From the NCBI RefSeq assembly GCF_958450345.1, contig NC_088781.1:123888431-123952430 (forward strand): a stretch of 64,000 bases of DNA, read 5' to 3'. Shown piece after piece: positions 46,633-58,249 of this stretch. Position numbers and translations under genes: made by a program. The notes under the pieces are model-generated. The model was not told the DNA's origin. It saw nothing but the letters and a program-made list of their open reading frames with translations, and made no database searches. Within the stretch, counting starts at the first letter, position 1. Each line of letters begins with the position of its first letter. The DNA is from Calliphora vicina. Taxonomy: Eukaryota; Arthropoda; Insecta; Diptera; Calliphoridae.

Positions 46633-46900
46633 TTAAATTGTGTTAAACATTTTTTTTGGAAATTATTTTCATTGAAAACTACTGAATACTCATTTATAAA
46701 GTACAATAAAGAGTTATTAAAAAATAAGGTTGTCAACATTTTTGTTATTCAAATTTAAACTGTATTTTTTTCCGTTTCCATCTCAGATCATTCTTATTCA
46801 AATATGCATGTATACAATGGCATCTTATTTTAAGTAGATTTTCTTATCAGATGCTTTGAAATTTTCTGTTTTTATTATTTGTACCGTAAAGTAAACTCAC
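46633..46900. other. Intron sequence beside the linker exon
   Basis: AT-rich; the splice donor of the linker exon (GTGAGT on the minus strand) is at 46895-46900. Confidence 0.4.
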
Positions 46901-47116
46901 CTTGATGACTGTAATGCTCTCTGACACCACTATAACGATCCTGTTGATGCTGTTGCTGGGTATTCCACAATGTTGATGTTGCCCCAATATATACATTATT
47001 TAATGTTGTTTGTTGTTGCTGCTGTGGTAAATCCATTTTTGATTTAGTTCTTTGCAATTTATGATTGTAGTTGTTATTATTATTGTTATTATTCTGTTGA
47101 AAGTTATAACGTTGTT
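46901..47116 (-). CDS. Linker exon of DIP/IgLON-type gene (Q/N-rich)
   Basis: On the minus strand a pyrimidine-rich stretch ends ACTGGTTAG, then 216 bp stay open to a GTGAGT donor. It would read QQRYNFQQNNNNNNNNYNHK, LQRTKSKMDLPQQQQQTTLN, NVYIGATSTLWNTQQQHQQD and RYSGVREHYSHQ after the Ig exon. It begins and ends in phase 1, matching the Ig exon's end and the terminal exon's start. A low-complexity linker between the last Ig domain and the GPI signal is common in insect DIPs. I chose this acceptor because the alternative CAACAG 20 bp downstream would give an immediate stop in phase 1. The upstream ORF sequence (poly-Phe) is intron. Confidence 0.65.
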
Positions 47117-48300
47117 CTAACCAGTATCGAAGCAATAAAAGCCAGTAGAAAGAAGTTTTGTAAAGAAAAAAAAATAAGTAGAAAAAGAAGAAAAAGGAAA
47201 CCAAATGCATTTTAATGGTATTAGTAATAGTAGTCGTAGTCATACATACATTCTAATGGTGTTTAAAGCAAAAGTTACCATACATACATACATAAGTACA
47301 CTTATACATATACATTTGTGTATGTATGCAAACACACATTTACATACATACCTTTATGGTATTTGGTTACCAACATGGGTACAGTGTTTGTTGAAACAGT
47401 TGGAGCTAAAGTTGTTACAGTTGTGGTTTGAGGAATGTCTAAAATGTATTTAGCAAACAATAGTGAGGGTATTAGTTGGGAAATATTTAAAAAAGAAAAG
47501 TTTTGTATTTGTACAAAATAAAGAAAGAAATAAACTGCTAAGGTCTTATGGTTTTATTTAAGTTTTCTTTTTCTTTTTTGATTTTTAAATAGAAAATACG
47601 CATTTGTAAATATTGTGACAATGAAATGGAAAAGTTTCAAATAAAGGGATTTAATTTGTTGATTATTCTTTAGCATGCAAATTATTTAACAGACGTTGTT
47701 TATAATAAAAATATACTATTGATAATTTATAATTAGTTATGTGATGTTTGCAGTCAAACCACCACTCATTGTCCTAAAGCAATCTATTGTTGGTTGGTTT
47801 CGAGATATTATTTCCCCAGAACTAATTGCAAATAATAGGAGCTATATACTAAGGAACTAAGCTCTCAGCATTAGTCTCTCGATTGGAAAAGGTGACTAAT
47901 ATGACAAGCTTAATAGCTTCATAATATTTACTTTGGTCCATCAATGAAACTCTTTATTGTATGCAAGCTTTAGATATTGAAACATTTGAACTTTGTTAGC
48001 GTGAGGATGTAGATTTCTCGAACATAATGTAGAGATAATATCCAAGGGTATAAATCTTGACCATGATTGAACAGGATTATTTTAACGAGGGGATCGGTAA
48101 GGTGTACAAAATGAAAAACTAAATCAGTCTTTTTCTATACAATCTTCAATTCAAAACTCTTTCTTTTTTCATAGTGACTTTGGACCAACGTGGTCGAATA
48201 ATTATTTTTAGAACACAATGTAGGACTCGTCTTGTAATGTTCGAATCTTGGACGTTACTGGACTATTAAAATGACAGCGTAGTCTCTTGCAAATCATTAC
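47117..48300. other. Intron sequence with ATAC tetranucleotide patch
   Basis: 47275-47350 holds CATACATACATAC-type repeats. No gene seen. The interval belongs to the 7.7-kb intron (47117-54808). Confidence 0.4.
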
Positions 48301-49166
48301 TACGGTGAGTCAAAAAGTCCGTTCCTTTTTGAATAAAACACAGGTTTTTGTATACAAAATTATTTTATTTATTGCACTTTGTCTAAAGTTTCTCCAATTT
48401 TTTTTTGTATCTTCCAAAAACTAAGATTTGTCGAGGTCATCAAAATAGATTTCATCGTTGAGTTCAAATCTCTTTCAGCCGAGACATTTCTTCAGGTTTG
48501 GAAACAAGTAATGGTCAATCGGGGCTAAGTTCAGATAATAGGCTGGGAGATAGGGCATTTCGTAGCCTAATTCATGGATTTCTGTCATGGAAACTGCACA
48601 TGTGTATAGCTTTTTGTTTACCCGATTGTAAGCAAGCCTTGCTCCCATCTAGTGGAAAGCTTTCTCAAACGCAAGTGATCATTCGAAATTGAAACCACTG
48701 AACCATGTGAGAAGCCTATGGCTTCCACAATCTCTCACTCTTTCAATCTCCAATAGACCAACACAGTGATTTTTTTCCAATTGTTTAGGGTGTAAAGACA
48801 TCAAATGGGATTTCAGAACGATCGGCATATTTCGTGCTTGTACGGCCACATCGAAGTTCAGTAAACTACTTGTTTACCATTGAAATTAATGACGCAGAAT
48901 TCTCATAGTATTCACCAAGCTAAGCCTTTATTTGAGTGATTGTTTTCTTTCGCAACAAATAATGATTAATGAGAGGACCACACTCAATTTTTTCCAATTT
49001 CTCCTCCAGTCATGCGGTAGTCTGCTATCAATGGCTCTCAAACACGAACTATTTAAGTGACGCAGCTTGTTCAAATTTTGACAGGAGTCAACTGACAGAA
49101 GCAGTGCTGCATTTTCAGATAAGAGCCGGAGAATTCAAAAAGTCAAGGACTTATTGATCCACCCTC
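48301..49166 (-). pseudogene. mariner relic with internal deletion
   Basis: Minus-strand reading from about 49030: EEKLEKIECGPLINHYLLRK, KTITQIKA (stop) LGEYYENSA, FTELRCGRTSTKYADRS, FTPKQLEKNHCVGLLEIERV, then a jump to IHELGYEMPYLPAYYLNLAP-type C-terminal block with DHYLFPNLKKCLG and RFELNDEIYFDDLDKS. This is a mariner transposase: N-terminal HTH and the third catalytic block are present, the first two catalytic acids are lost in a deletion between 48600 and 48720. Ends are ACGGTGAGTCAAAAAGTCC (48301) and, inverted, ACGAGGGTGGATCAATAAGTCC-like, consistent with terminal inverted repeats. Dead. The plus-strand ORFs at 48498 and 48969 are shadows. Confidence 0.75.
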
Positions 49167-49827
49167 GTGATTTTTTACCAATTAAAATTTACATTTAAAT
49201 AAACTTTAGAAATGTCGTTTGTGGTTTTCTTTGAATCCGTACTTTTTATTTTGAATTTTACAATTTGTATCAAATAATAATTCTTAGTCGTTCGATGTAT
49301 TTGTACATATGTAAAGGGTCTTCCAATAGGTAAGGCCACATCTGTCAAACTGGCTTTTATTTATTCACGTTGTTTTGTCAAATCACCATGGTGCACATGA
49401 TAAAATGGGTGTAATCGTCCTTACTAGAGAACGATTCACAGTGTTGTGGATAAATTTGAATTCACTGCTTAAGAAAACAACCGTAGGATGACGAAACGAA
49501 ATATCTGCAGAAGACATAGCCGCTGTCAGTGAAAGTGTCCGAGGCATCGATTTCGCGTGGCTCATAAGAATTTGACATTTTGCATTTTGTACCAGTACAA
49601 AATTCAACTATCCAAAATTTTTCGTTTGTATCTGTCTGCATCTATAGAAATGGATTTGATTTTGTTTTTAATTCATATAGATGTTTGTAATAAGAACTTT
49701 AGGCCTTTTAATGATTAACTTGCAGCAGCAACAGTAATAACAAAGCCCCCCAAAAAAGGATATTTAGTAAATATCAGAAAAAATCTAAATATGTAGAAAA
49801 TAACGCATTCAATGCACAATGTCATGC

Positions 49828-51857
49828 ACTAGCTGACCCGGTGCGCTTCGCCACCCCAATTAGAAGAAAGAAATAGTACTATTAAGTCTCCCGCTCACTC
49901 GTGTCCATATAATCTATATTTCATGTTTCTAAATTCATTGGTGAAGAAATTACTAAAAGTACCATTCGAATAAAGAAATAGTACCAATAAGTCTACCCCT
50001 AGAATCCTAACTCACTTAGGACCATACATGTTTAATTTCATGTTTCTAAGTCCATTGTTATAGAAATTTAAAAAAAGTACCATTAGATTAATAAAAAAGT
50101 ATCATGAAGTATCCTCTTGAATTTTTACTCACTTAGGACCATATATACATGTAGTTTCCCACTCAATTGGTTCCATATAAGCTTTATTTCATGTTTCTAG
50201 GTTCATTGGTGAAGAAATTACAAAAAGTACCATTAGAATAAAGAAAAACTACCAAAAAGTCTCCCCCTAGAATTCTCACTCACTTAGTACCATGTATGCT
50301 TAATTTCATGTTTCTAAGTCCATTGTTATAGAAAATTCAAAAAAGTACCATTAGAATAAAGAAAAAGTACCAGAAAGTCCACACTTATGGTTTCCCACTC
50401 ACTTGGTTCCATATAAGCTTTATTTCAGGTTTCTAGGTGCATTGGTGAAGAAATTACAAAAAGTACCATTAGAATAAATAAAAAGTACCAAAAAGTCTCC
50501 CCCTAGAATTCTCACTCACTTAGTACCATGTATGCTTAATTTCATGTTTCTAAGTCCATTATTATAGAAAATTAAAAAAGTACCGTTATAATAAAGAAAA
50601 GTACCATGGAGTATCCGCTTGAATTTTCACTCACTTAAGACCATATACGCTTAATTTCATATCCATTATATTAGAAAATTCAAAAAGTACCATTAGAATA
50701 TAGAAAAAGTATCAAAAATCAGCCACAGCCTCTAAGTCCATTGTAATAGAAAATTCAAAAAGTACCATTAGAAGAATGAAAAAGTACCTATAGTTCAGTT
50801 CTCACATTTTGGTACCTAAATATAATCCCTTATTTCTAACACTAACTTCGCTCAGATACATATCAGCTAACTTTAATGTCGATAAGTGAAATATTTTAAA
50901 ATATTAAAAAGGTACCAATAGGAGAAAAGTACTAATTTTACTTTTCCTCCTTGAAAACCCCTCAAGTTTGAAATTTAAAACTATTCCATTTTGCAAAAGT
51001 TGTTTATGCTACAGACATGTCTCAATCGATTAAAATCTGCGTTAATGTGCCCAATAATAAATATGTTTTAAAAAAAGTACCAAACTGTTTACCCGGATTT
51101 GGCCTCAAATACACCATGGCACTCGAGTTCCAAATGACAACCTGTTAGTTAATTTTTGTATGAATCCAGGAACCAATGTTAAAAAAATTATCAAAATCGG
51201 CTTAATAATTTCAAATATAATGTATTTTCCCGATTTTATCCCCTTTTTGGTACCATTTTTATCCCCATTGCGGTGGTTAAATATTATCAAAATAATTTTC
51301 TGTATCATGGTGGGAGCTCATAGTAAAATATTCGAATGTCTATGTCAAATTATAGATAAACATATTTTATGAAAAAGTACCAAAACTAAACACAATTTTT
51401 ATCCCTTAACGGTTCGAATTTCCAAAAAGTACCAAACCTGTGTTTTTTATTTTCTGATAAGTAAAGAATACGATTTAAATTTTGTTTCTGTGTTTATTGG
51501 TTTAAAAGATACATAGGGTGCCAAAAAAGTACCAAAATACAGTTTTTACCCGTTTTCTCCCCTAAAAGGTTCGAATTTCGAAAAAGTACGAAACACCTGT
51601 CAGCTTATTTTTTAAATGGAGTAACATGCAATTTCAAGTTTTTTTGTATCTTTATTAGTTTTGAAGATATAAGATTACCGTTTTTACCCTTTTTTACCCC
51701 CTAAACGTTTGAATTTCCAAAAATCCCTTCTTAGTGGATCGTTTTGGGGAGGGAGGAACCCACAGTTAAAATTTCATGATTCTAGCTTCAGTCGTTTGGG
51801 CTGTGCGATGATGAATCTGTCAGTCAGTCAGTAACGTTACTCTTTTATATATATAGA
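49828..51857 (+). repeat. SINE-like repeat with internal AAAAGTACC array
   Basis: Starts ACTAGCTGACCCGGTGCGCT and ends TTTTATATATATAGAT, as in 36342-36618. Between them AAAAGTACC or close variants occur over 20 times. The stretch 49860-50790 repeats a unit of about 115 bp holding AAAAGTACCATTAGAATAAA, TCTCCCCCTAGAATTCTCAC and ATTTCATGTTTCTAAGTCC. Beyond 51000 the units are less regular, but AAAAAGTACCAAA continues to about 51600. A trailing CAGTCAGTCAGTAACGTTAC precedes the TA tail. No coding capacity. Confidence 0.7.
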
Positions 51858-52239
51858 TTGTAATGTGGCACAGTGGCGCTATTTGAGTTTTATCGTTGCA
51901 AAAATCATAACTTTTGAAGCAAATAAGACAGTCAAAAAATTTAAAAGGCATATGATAGATAATTGATCAGCCTATGAAATGAGTGTTTGAATATGGTTCT
52001 ATGCCTTTTAGGTGCCTACTCATACGTTAGCAAAGTTGAAATTTGTGGAAAAATCAATTTTATGGCATGTAAAATAAAATATTTTTTAAAATATTTGATT
52101 TTTTTACGTTTCTTTTTGTGATTTAAAATTATTCCAGAGAAGATTTAAATTTTTTTTTTTTTAATTTATTTTTTAATTTTTAGAAAATGTTCCAGAAAAA
52201 ATTTTAAAAAAATATTTTTTTAAAAAAGTAGTACTTCTA

Positions 52240-52345
52240 CACCTTTTTTTAAAAAAAAGTAGTACTTCTACTCCTTTTTTTTAAAGTAGTATTTCTAATC
52301 CTTTTTCAAAAAAGTAGTATTTTTACTCCTTTTTTAAAAAAAGTT
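52240..52345 (+). repeat. Short tandem repeat TAGTACTTCTACTCC
   Basis: Four degenerate units of about 30 bp of the form AAAAAGTAGTACTTCTACTCC lie side by side. It resembles the AAAAGTACC motif of the preceding array but is outside that element. Confidence 0.6.
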
Positions 52346-52960
52346 GGTAAATATCGATTTACCTGGACAAATACAAAGCAAACAGTACAATATTCTTTTT
52401 CTTTTTCTTAATAAATCAATGGAATCAAAAATAATTACGATCAGTTACATAGTTTTCGATATATTATATCTGAAAACGGACCAGATTACATAAAAATGGT
52501 CTGATTTTTTGAAAACTGAAAATCAGTCAACTTTGAAGGGCTATATCTTCTGAACCAAAAATCTGATTTGAAATCGTTCGACAATTTACTGTAAAAGAGG
52601 TTTATTCAATATTTTTTAGTGCTGATGATTTGAACTGGCCGCCAATATCGTGCGATTTTACTTCGTTAGACTTTTTCCTATGGGGTTTTATGAAATCGCA
52701 GGTCTATTCGAAAATCCGCAAACCAAAGCTACCTTCAAAGGCATTCTAGACCTTGCCTCAGTCAAATTCAGCCTGATTTGATCGTCAGAGTCATGGAAAA
52801 TTAGACACTTTGGATGGGCGCCACCCAGCAAATCCTCGGGTATGCTACACATAATGTCATTGATAGATCTTTCAGCAGAATAAAAAATGTTGATGTTATC
52901 TCAGACACACTTTGCTTTATTTAAATTTAAAGATAGGAAGAGCTTAATGAAAGACCCTAT

Positions 52961-54127
52961 ATTAGGATGGCCTTTAATTTACACTTTTAATGCCCCTAAG
53001 ATTGTTATCCTAGAAACGAAATATGCAAAATTTTAACAAAATCAGATAACGTTTAGAGGTTTCCAACTTTATTTAAAAATTTCGAGATTTTTATCAAAGT
53101 AAATGTTGAAGCAAAACAAGGACCTTCCTAATATATATAAATGTATGTATTGCTTAACTGGTTTGTATGTACAATTAGGTCATGTTAATTTTCAATTAAT
53201 ATCACATTATAATACAAAATCCAAACATTTAACATTGAGACAACCAAATACCAAGAAATCCAAGAAAAGTGGTAAAGAGAAGGGCAGAGAGAGAGTGAGA
53301 GACGGAGTAAGAAAATTGGCAGACAGAAACTTTTGCTGTTTATTGTCAAAATGTCAACTTAGGTTTGTGTGTGTTAACTGTAAATAGTTAATGGCCAGTA
53401 GTTAAATGTGTGCTAATGAGTGTGTCTGTAAATGTTGAAAATTTCTCTTTGCCTTCTTTACATAGCCTGTATGTTTGTGTAAGTTTATGTTCACTTTGAT
53501 TTGCCTGGATATTATGTAATGTGGCTTTCTTGAGGTTTTTAAAATATGTATGTACATTTCAAAATCGTATGAGTAGTTTTTGCCTTGTGTTTGTAATAAA
53601 ATTACGATAAATAATTAAATATTATTGTTGATGAGCTGTTTAAAGCGGTAGATAGTGCCGAGGGGTTAGGGAAAGAGGAAAAAACCTTTTAAAAACCGGA
53701 AATTAAATCAATGGCCAGCAAGCAAACTCTTGTACATAACATTTTCTGTCATACATATGTATGTATGTGAGAGTTTTTCAAACTACCTATTTTAATGTAA
53801 ATGTGACATACTTTGTCATTTAACTTTTTTTTATTTTTCTGTTTCTAATGAATAATTAAAATATAGTTTTCTTGTTTTTTGTTTTGTTCTTGTTGTTTTT
53901 ATAATTATAGCATAAAGTTTTACTTGTGTATAATAATTTTATTTGCACCTCATCACTGTCATCAGCAGAAACATCATCATCATTATCATCATGCTTATGA
54001 TGAATATTCCCTTGAGGATTTCAATTTGTCATTTTTTTATAGTTTTCTTATTTCAGTTGTCATAATCCCTTTAAAATGTTGTAGTAGTCTTTTTAATTAA
54101 CTCAAAGTTTTTAGCTCTTTTTTTTTG
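52961..54127. other. Gene-free intron stretch
   Basis: No recognised element or exon. GAGAGA and GTGTGT patches; the ORF at 53103-53387 is unrecognised and probably chance. Confidence 0.4.
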
Positions 54128-54310
54128 TATGGAAAATACTCTACTGGACATCAATTAAGGCTTGAAAGTAAAATGACATGAATATTTCCAAAGTTATTGG
54201 GTGTTTGACTTAAACACATGTATGGAAAATACTCTACTGGACTTCAGTTAAGGATTGAAAGTAAAATGACATGAACATTAGCAAAGTTATTGGGTGTTTG
54301 ACTTAAAATC
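54128..54310 (+). repeat. Two tandem copies of a 90-bp unit
   Basis: The unit starts ATGGAAAATACTCTACTGGA and ends TTATTGGGTGTTTGACTTAA; copies at about 54129-54218 and 54222-54310, differing at a few positions. Confidence 0.8.
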
Positions 54311-54311
54311 A

Positions 54312-54425
54312 CCGAATCATTACGATAACCAGAAGCGTAAGAGATCGTATGTGGGAGCAAAAGGGTTCTATCTATTATGGGCTGGTGAAATCTGACCAAT
54401 TTCTTGAAAACTAAATATATCATTG
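54312..54425 (+). pseudogene. mariner fragment
   Basis: ACCGAATCATTACGATAACC gives the same coding context as the HRIIT...DNPKRKRSYV block of the other mariner relics: after a small deletion it reads DNQKRKRSYVGAKGFYLLWA. It follows the 90-bp tandem repeat directly. Confidence 0.55.
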
Positions 54426-54808
54426 AAAAAATAAGTAAAAGTTATAATCAGGGTATCTAATATACTTTAAATCGGTTTCTGTTTAGGCTTCACCAAATTC
54501 ACTGAAGTACTGTGTAATAATAAAGACTTTTTTACACTTTATCCTACAGTAGGGTACTTCAAAGTCCCCTTATATACATCATTGCAATACTCTTATTTAT
54601 CATTACTTGATTTTTTCATTTTAAATACTATATATTCAGTTGTCACTTCTTTTTTTTTATAAAACTTTGCTTTTTATTCTCTCCTTCTCATCATTTATAA
54701 ACTTCCGCTGGGCTGCACATTTTTATTTTTATATTTTATAAACTTTTTTGTTGCATAAAGTTTCTGTGTGTTTTTTTTTTTTTTTTGGTTTTTGTTGGTA
54801 GTACTTAC
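54426..54808. other. Intron sequence next to the Ig exon
   Basis: No feature beyond the donor GTAAGT (minus strand, 54803-54808). Confidence 0.4.
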
Positions 54809-54958
54809 GATAAAGTTTAATTGCTCCATCAGTATCACCCAATGAGTTTTTGGCTACACAGCGATATGACCCAAAATCTTGTGCGTCAACATCATTTATG
54901 GTCAAACGCATTGTTATTTTATAACCATTTTCATATGTTTCAGGCACGAAACGTTCAC
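54809..54958 (-). CDS. Ig-domain exon of a DIP/IgLON-type adhesion protein
   Basis: A 150-bp exon between acceptor TTTTTTTATTGCAG and donor GTAAGT, phase 1 at both ends. It reads ERFVPETYENGYKITMRLTI, NDVDAQDFGSYRCVAKNSLG and DTDGAIKLY. The D-x-G-x-Y-x-C motif (DFGSYRC) is the end of an Ig domain with its second Cys, and CVAKNSLGDTDGAIKLY is the typical end of the third Ig domain of insect DIPs and the related lachesin/IgLON group. DIPs are neuronal cell-surface proteins that pair with Dprs in synaptic partner choice (established for Drosophila). The first Cys and the rest of the domain must be in an upstream exon beyond 54958. I cannot say which DIP paralogue. Confidence 0.92.
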
Positions 54959-55744
54959 CTGCAATAAAAAAAAGACACAAGAAAAATACACAAAAAATTC
55001 AATGAAAATTAATACACCAGTTTGTAGCTATGTAAATATACAATGAAAATGAAAATGGGAAATGAAATTACAGGCCATGAGAATTGAAAGTGGTATTTAA
55101 AAAAAAAAAGTTTCTTTTTTTTCCAGTTATCGCAAAAAAAACCAAATAAAGTAAAAGTAAGTTAAGTAATAAGAGTAGCTTAATAAACTGTACTGTACTG
55201 TACATGTATATTTAATGTTCGAAACAAATAATTGCACCAACAAAAAAAAAACCCCAATGTGTTAAATATCTCATCAAGTGTAATTGAAGTTGAAATATGA
55301 GTAGTTTTTATATAAATACAATTTTTCCAGCAACCGTTCATATACATATGAAAGGCTTGGGGATACTTTAGCACAAATTGATTGTATTAAGTCGCAGTAA
55401 AAGTTAAAAAAGGAAAGTTGATGGACAGATTAAATAAATGGATGAAATGGATGAAATACTTGAAATGGAAAATGACAGTTAAGGAATTTGTGTTAAAAAC
55501 ATAAAATGTTAAGTTAAACAATTTATATATATATTTCAAGCAAAACTTTTTCGATAATATAAATTTTTTACGGAAGCAAACAAATTTCTATAAAAAAAAT
55601 AAATTTTGTAAAAATTGATACATTGCGACTAGTCTAGATTGAAAATGATTGCAACTAATGGAGGGTTGATATACAAATATTTATTAATTCGAAATCCCCT
55701 TATGGTCTAACTTTTAGTATTAACCATACAATGGTTTATAATTT
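54959..55744. other. Intron or upstream sequence
   Basis: Contains the acceptor and polypyrimidine tract next to 54959 and AT-rich sequence beyond. No further exon recognised. Confidence 0.4.
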
Positions 55745-56836
55745 TTTTTTGCTTGGAACAGCGCTCACGGGATGACCCCTACTCATGCAATGCATTGTGT
55801 TGGAACTAGGAAAATAGGTTATGGGAAGGAGGATAGAAGGAGTAGTGTTTGTGGACATTTGATTTGAATTTTCCTGCATTGAAAGGGACAGGAAATACTT
55901 CGATAGGAAGCTTATTCCACATACGGACGGTACGGCTAAAAAACTCTGTAGTGTGTTGTGCGATCCACTGACTAATCGACCACGAATGGATGTGCCGCCG
56001 CTGATGAACGCGTATTTCGTAAGAAACTACGGGTATCGGGAACAAGTTCCCTAATTTCATCAGAACACATTCCATTGTAGTATCGATAGAACAGTGAAAC
56101 ACAACCCACATTGCGACGATGATCCAGAGAATCAATAGAGCTGATACCCTACTGTCGCCGATAAGCACCTTCGCCCTCTCAAATAGACTTCGAAGCACCG
56201 GCCCATACATGAGAGTTGTATTCCATTTTGGGTCGGTTATAAGTGGTGTAAATAGTAAGGAGATCAGATGAAGTGAAGTATTTCTTACACCGTCTTAGAA
56301 AACCGAGACACTTGAATGCTTCTTTCGACACTTGAAAAATATGTTTTGTCCAGCGAACATCACACTGAATTCTCATGCCTAGAACATCGAGAGCTTCTGA
56401 TTCCTTAATATTTACACCACCCATAGAAACAGATGAAGCAACATGATATGTTGTGCGTTTGTGTGTTAACAAACAACATTGAGTCTTACGTGCATTAAAA
56501 TCGACTCTGTTCGCATGACCCCATTCAGAGATTGTCACAAGATCTTGGTTAAGTGTATCATTCATGTTTTGCCTCATTGCCCCAATCTCCAAAAGGCTTG
56601 GTCTATAGTTGAATGAATATGAATGGCAAATGTTGCTGTCATCTGCAAAAGAATAGATAGGGTTGGAAGTTTGACTTAGAAGGTCATTTAGAAAAATAAG
56701 GAATAGATTAGGAGAAAGAACGGAGCCTTGCGGTACCCCTGAATTAATCTTGAACTCATTTGATGAGATCCCATCTACAACAACTCGTATAGTGCGATCT
56801 CTGAGAAAGCTCGATATAAATCGAGAGCTCGGTTTT
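55745..56836 (-). pseudogene. Jockey-type LINE relic, copy 2 (5' truncated)
   Basis: Minus-strand reading: RFISSFLRDRTIRVVVDGIS, INSGVPQGSVLSPNLFLIFL, NDLLSQTSNPIYSFADDSNI, CHSYSFNYRPSLLEIGAMRQ and so on through RCKKYFTSSDLLTIYTTYNR and FSRTVRMWNKLPIEVFP. GVPQGSVLSP and FADD are conserved RT motifs, the latter the catalytic pair intact here. A frameshift near 56190 separates the RT end from the C-terminal domain, which has further frame changes. It ends ...GCGCTGTTCCAAGC plus A9 near 55745, like copy 1. The 5' truncation near 56836 is usual for LINEs. Confidence 0.9.
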
Positions 56837-56854
56837 TTCCGACATTAACAATTG

Positions 56855-57195
56855 GGGTATTCACATGGTCTTCTATTAGTCATATTGTCATAATGTCGTA
56901 ATATATTATAATAGTTGTTGTTGTGTTTTGAACAAAAAAAGTATTGTTATATGACAAAACAATAAACATAGTTCAAATAGTCTTATTAGTTTAGAACGTT
57001 TTTGTTTGAAACACAACAAAAATTTTTTAAACTATCATAATATATTAGAACATTAATATATTTTTATAATTTTTTCTACTTATAAAAATATATTTGTGGT
57101 ATTCACACGGTCTACTATTTTGTCATATTGTCATAATGTTCTAATATATTATGATAGTTTAAAAAATTGTTGTTGTGTTTCAAACAAAAAATATT
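56855..57195. mobile_element. MITE-like element with three copies of one arm
   Basis: GGTATTCACATGGTCTTCTA at 56857 is repeated as GGTATTCACACGGTCTACTA at 57094 in the same direction, each followed by TGTCATATTGTCATAATG and GTTGTTGTGTTT. Between them (56996-57060) the inner part of the arm is present inverted (AAACTATCATAATATATTAG). This is the pattern of an inverted-repeat element plus a third, directly repeated arm. No coding capacity. Confidence 0.75.
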
Positions 57196-58240
57196 CAATA
57201 ATGTATACAGAGCTTTAGAATTTGTAGTTTTAATATTAATTAACTATAAATATGTAAAAGTGCTAAGTCCATTTTATTTTGAAAAAATTTCAAAATTATT
57301 ATTTCAGTCAAATGGAATTGAATATAACTATGTTACTAAATATACATATAATACTTGTTTTAATTATTGGTTTATTCATTAAATTTCAACCAGAAAATAA
57401 AATCATATATTTGATCCTTATGAAATTTATTACCAACTCCACTTTCTAATATGAAACAGAAACGTCCCAAAAAAGGATCTATAAAATGCACACACACTTC
57501 TTCTTAACTATGATTATTTGTCGTTATAAATCATACCAAGTAAGTAATAGAACTACATTGAAAGATTTGAAAAATATTTAAAATCAAGTATTTTAGAACG
57601 TTTGTTGTCCCTCCTGTAATATTTCTGAAATTAAAAAAGAACAAAACACACTAATGAAGTCAAATTTTGTTGAAAGAAGGTATGTACATCAAATTCAATT
57701 TAGCGTTTGGTAAAATCATCATTAGCATGTGTTAGCCTAAACTTCTGGAATTATGCGTAATTTAATTTTCATTTTCAATACCTTCATTATGTGTAATTGA
57801 TTCATAAAAAGTTTTTATGAACTCATTATCCTCTGCTATTTAGAATCATAGTAATTCTTAAACCATTTTATCGAAAGAACTTTATATTATATATCATCAG
57901 TTTAGGTTTCAAATCAGAAAACTCGGTTTTTTGGTTAACCGGTTTATAAACACTAGGAAAGTCTTTAGAAAATGGAAGATATTTCTTTTGAATTGTCCTT
58001 TTTTCCAAAAATTTTTTTAGTTTAAATGAAAAAGCTTTTTAGCAAAATATATTGAAACTATGAGGCTAGTAAATATAGGATTCTACCCGGTTTTTACCCG
58101 ATGTATGGGTAAATAAAAGGTATATTTCTTTTTTTAATCTTTTTTTGGGTATTTATAAAATGATTTTAATATCAAAATATTTTCAAAAACTGAATGTCAA
58201 TCAAACATAAAAATATTTTTATTCATATTAGAAACTAAAA
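57196..58240. other. Gene-free AT-rich stretch
   Basis: No recognised gene or repeat; CTACCCGGTTTTTACCCG near 58084 echoes CCGGGTTTTTACCAAT near 58760, flanking the BED-finger relic. Confidence 0.4.
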
Positions 58241-58249
58241 AACATTCAA

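Larger units (their letters stand above)
49313..52960 (+). pseudogene. Transposase relic with nested SINE-like repeat
   Basis: The two outer parts belong together. 49390-49630 reads ISAEDIAAVSESVRG and related pieces (N-terminal region). 52610-52830 reads NWPPISCDFTSLDFFLWGFM, KSQVYSKIRKP and WKIRHFGWAPPSK, where SLDFFLWG is the block around the last catalytic Asp. Left edge AAAGGGTCTTCCAAT and right edge AATGAAAGACCCTAT are inverted, like those of the relics at 1076 and 58.8 kb. The middle of the gene is absent and its place is taken by 49828-51857 and unassigned AT-rich DNA. Frameshifts throughout. Confidence 0.6.

Noticed and set aside
46875..47243. Full 122-codon ORF as a standalone protein
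   Set aside because: Its first 40 codons are a poly-pyrimidine tract (poly-Phe) ahead of an acceptor and its last codons pass a GTGAGT donor; only the middle is an exon.
53103..53387. 94-codon ORF with a basic stretch
   Set aside because: Composition follows a GAGAGA patch; no domain and no splice support.
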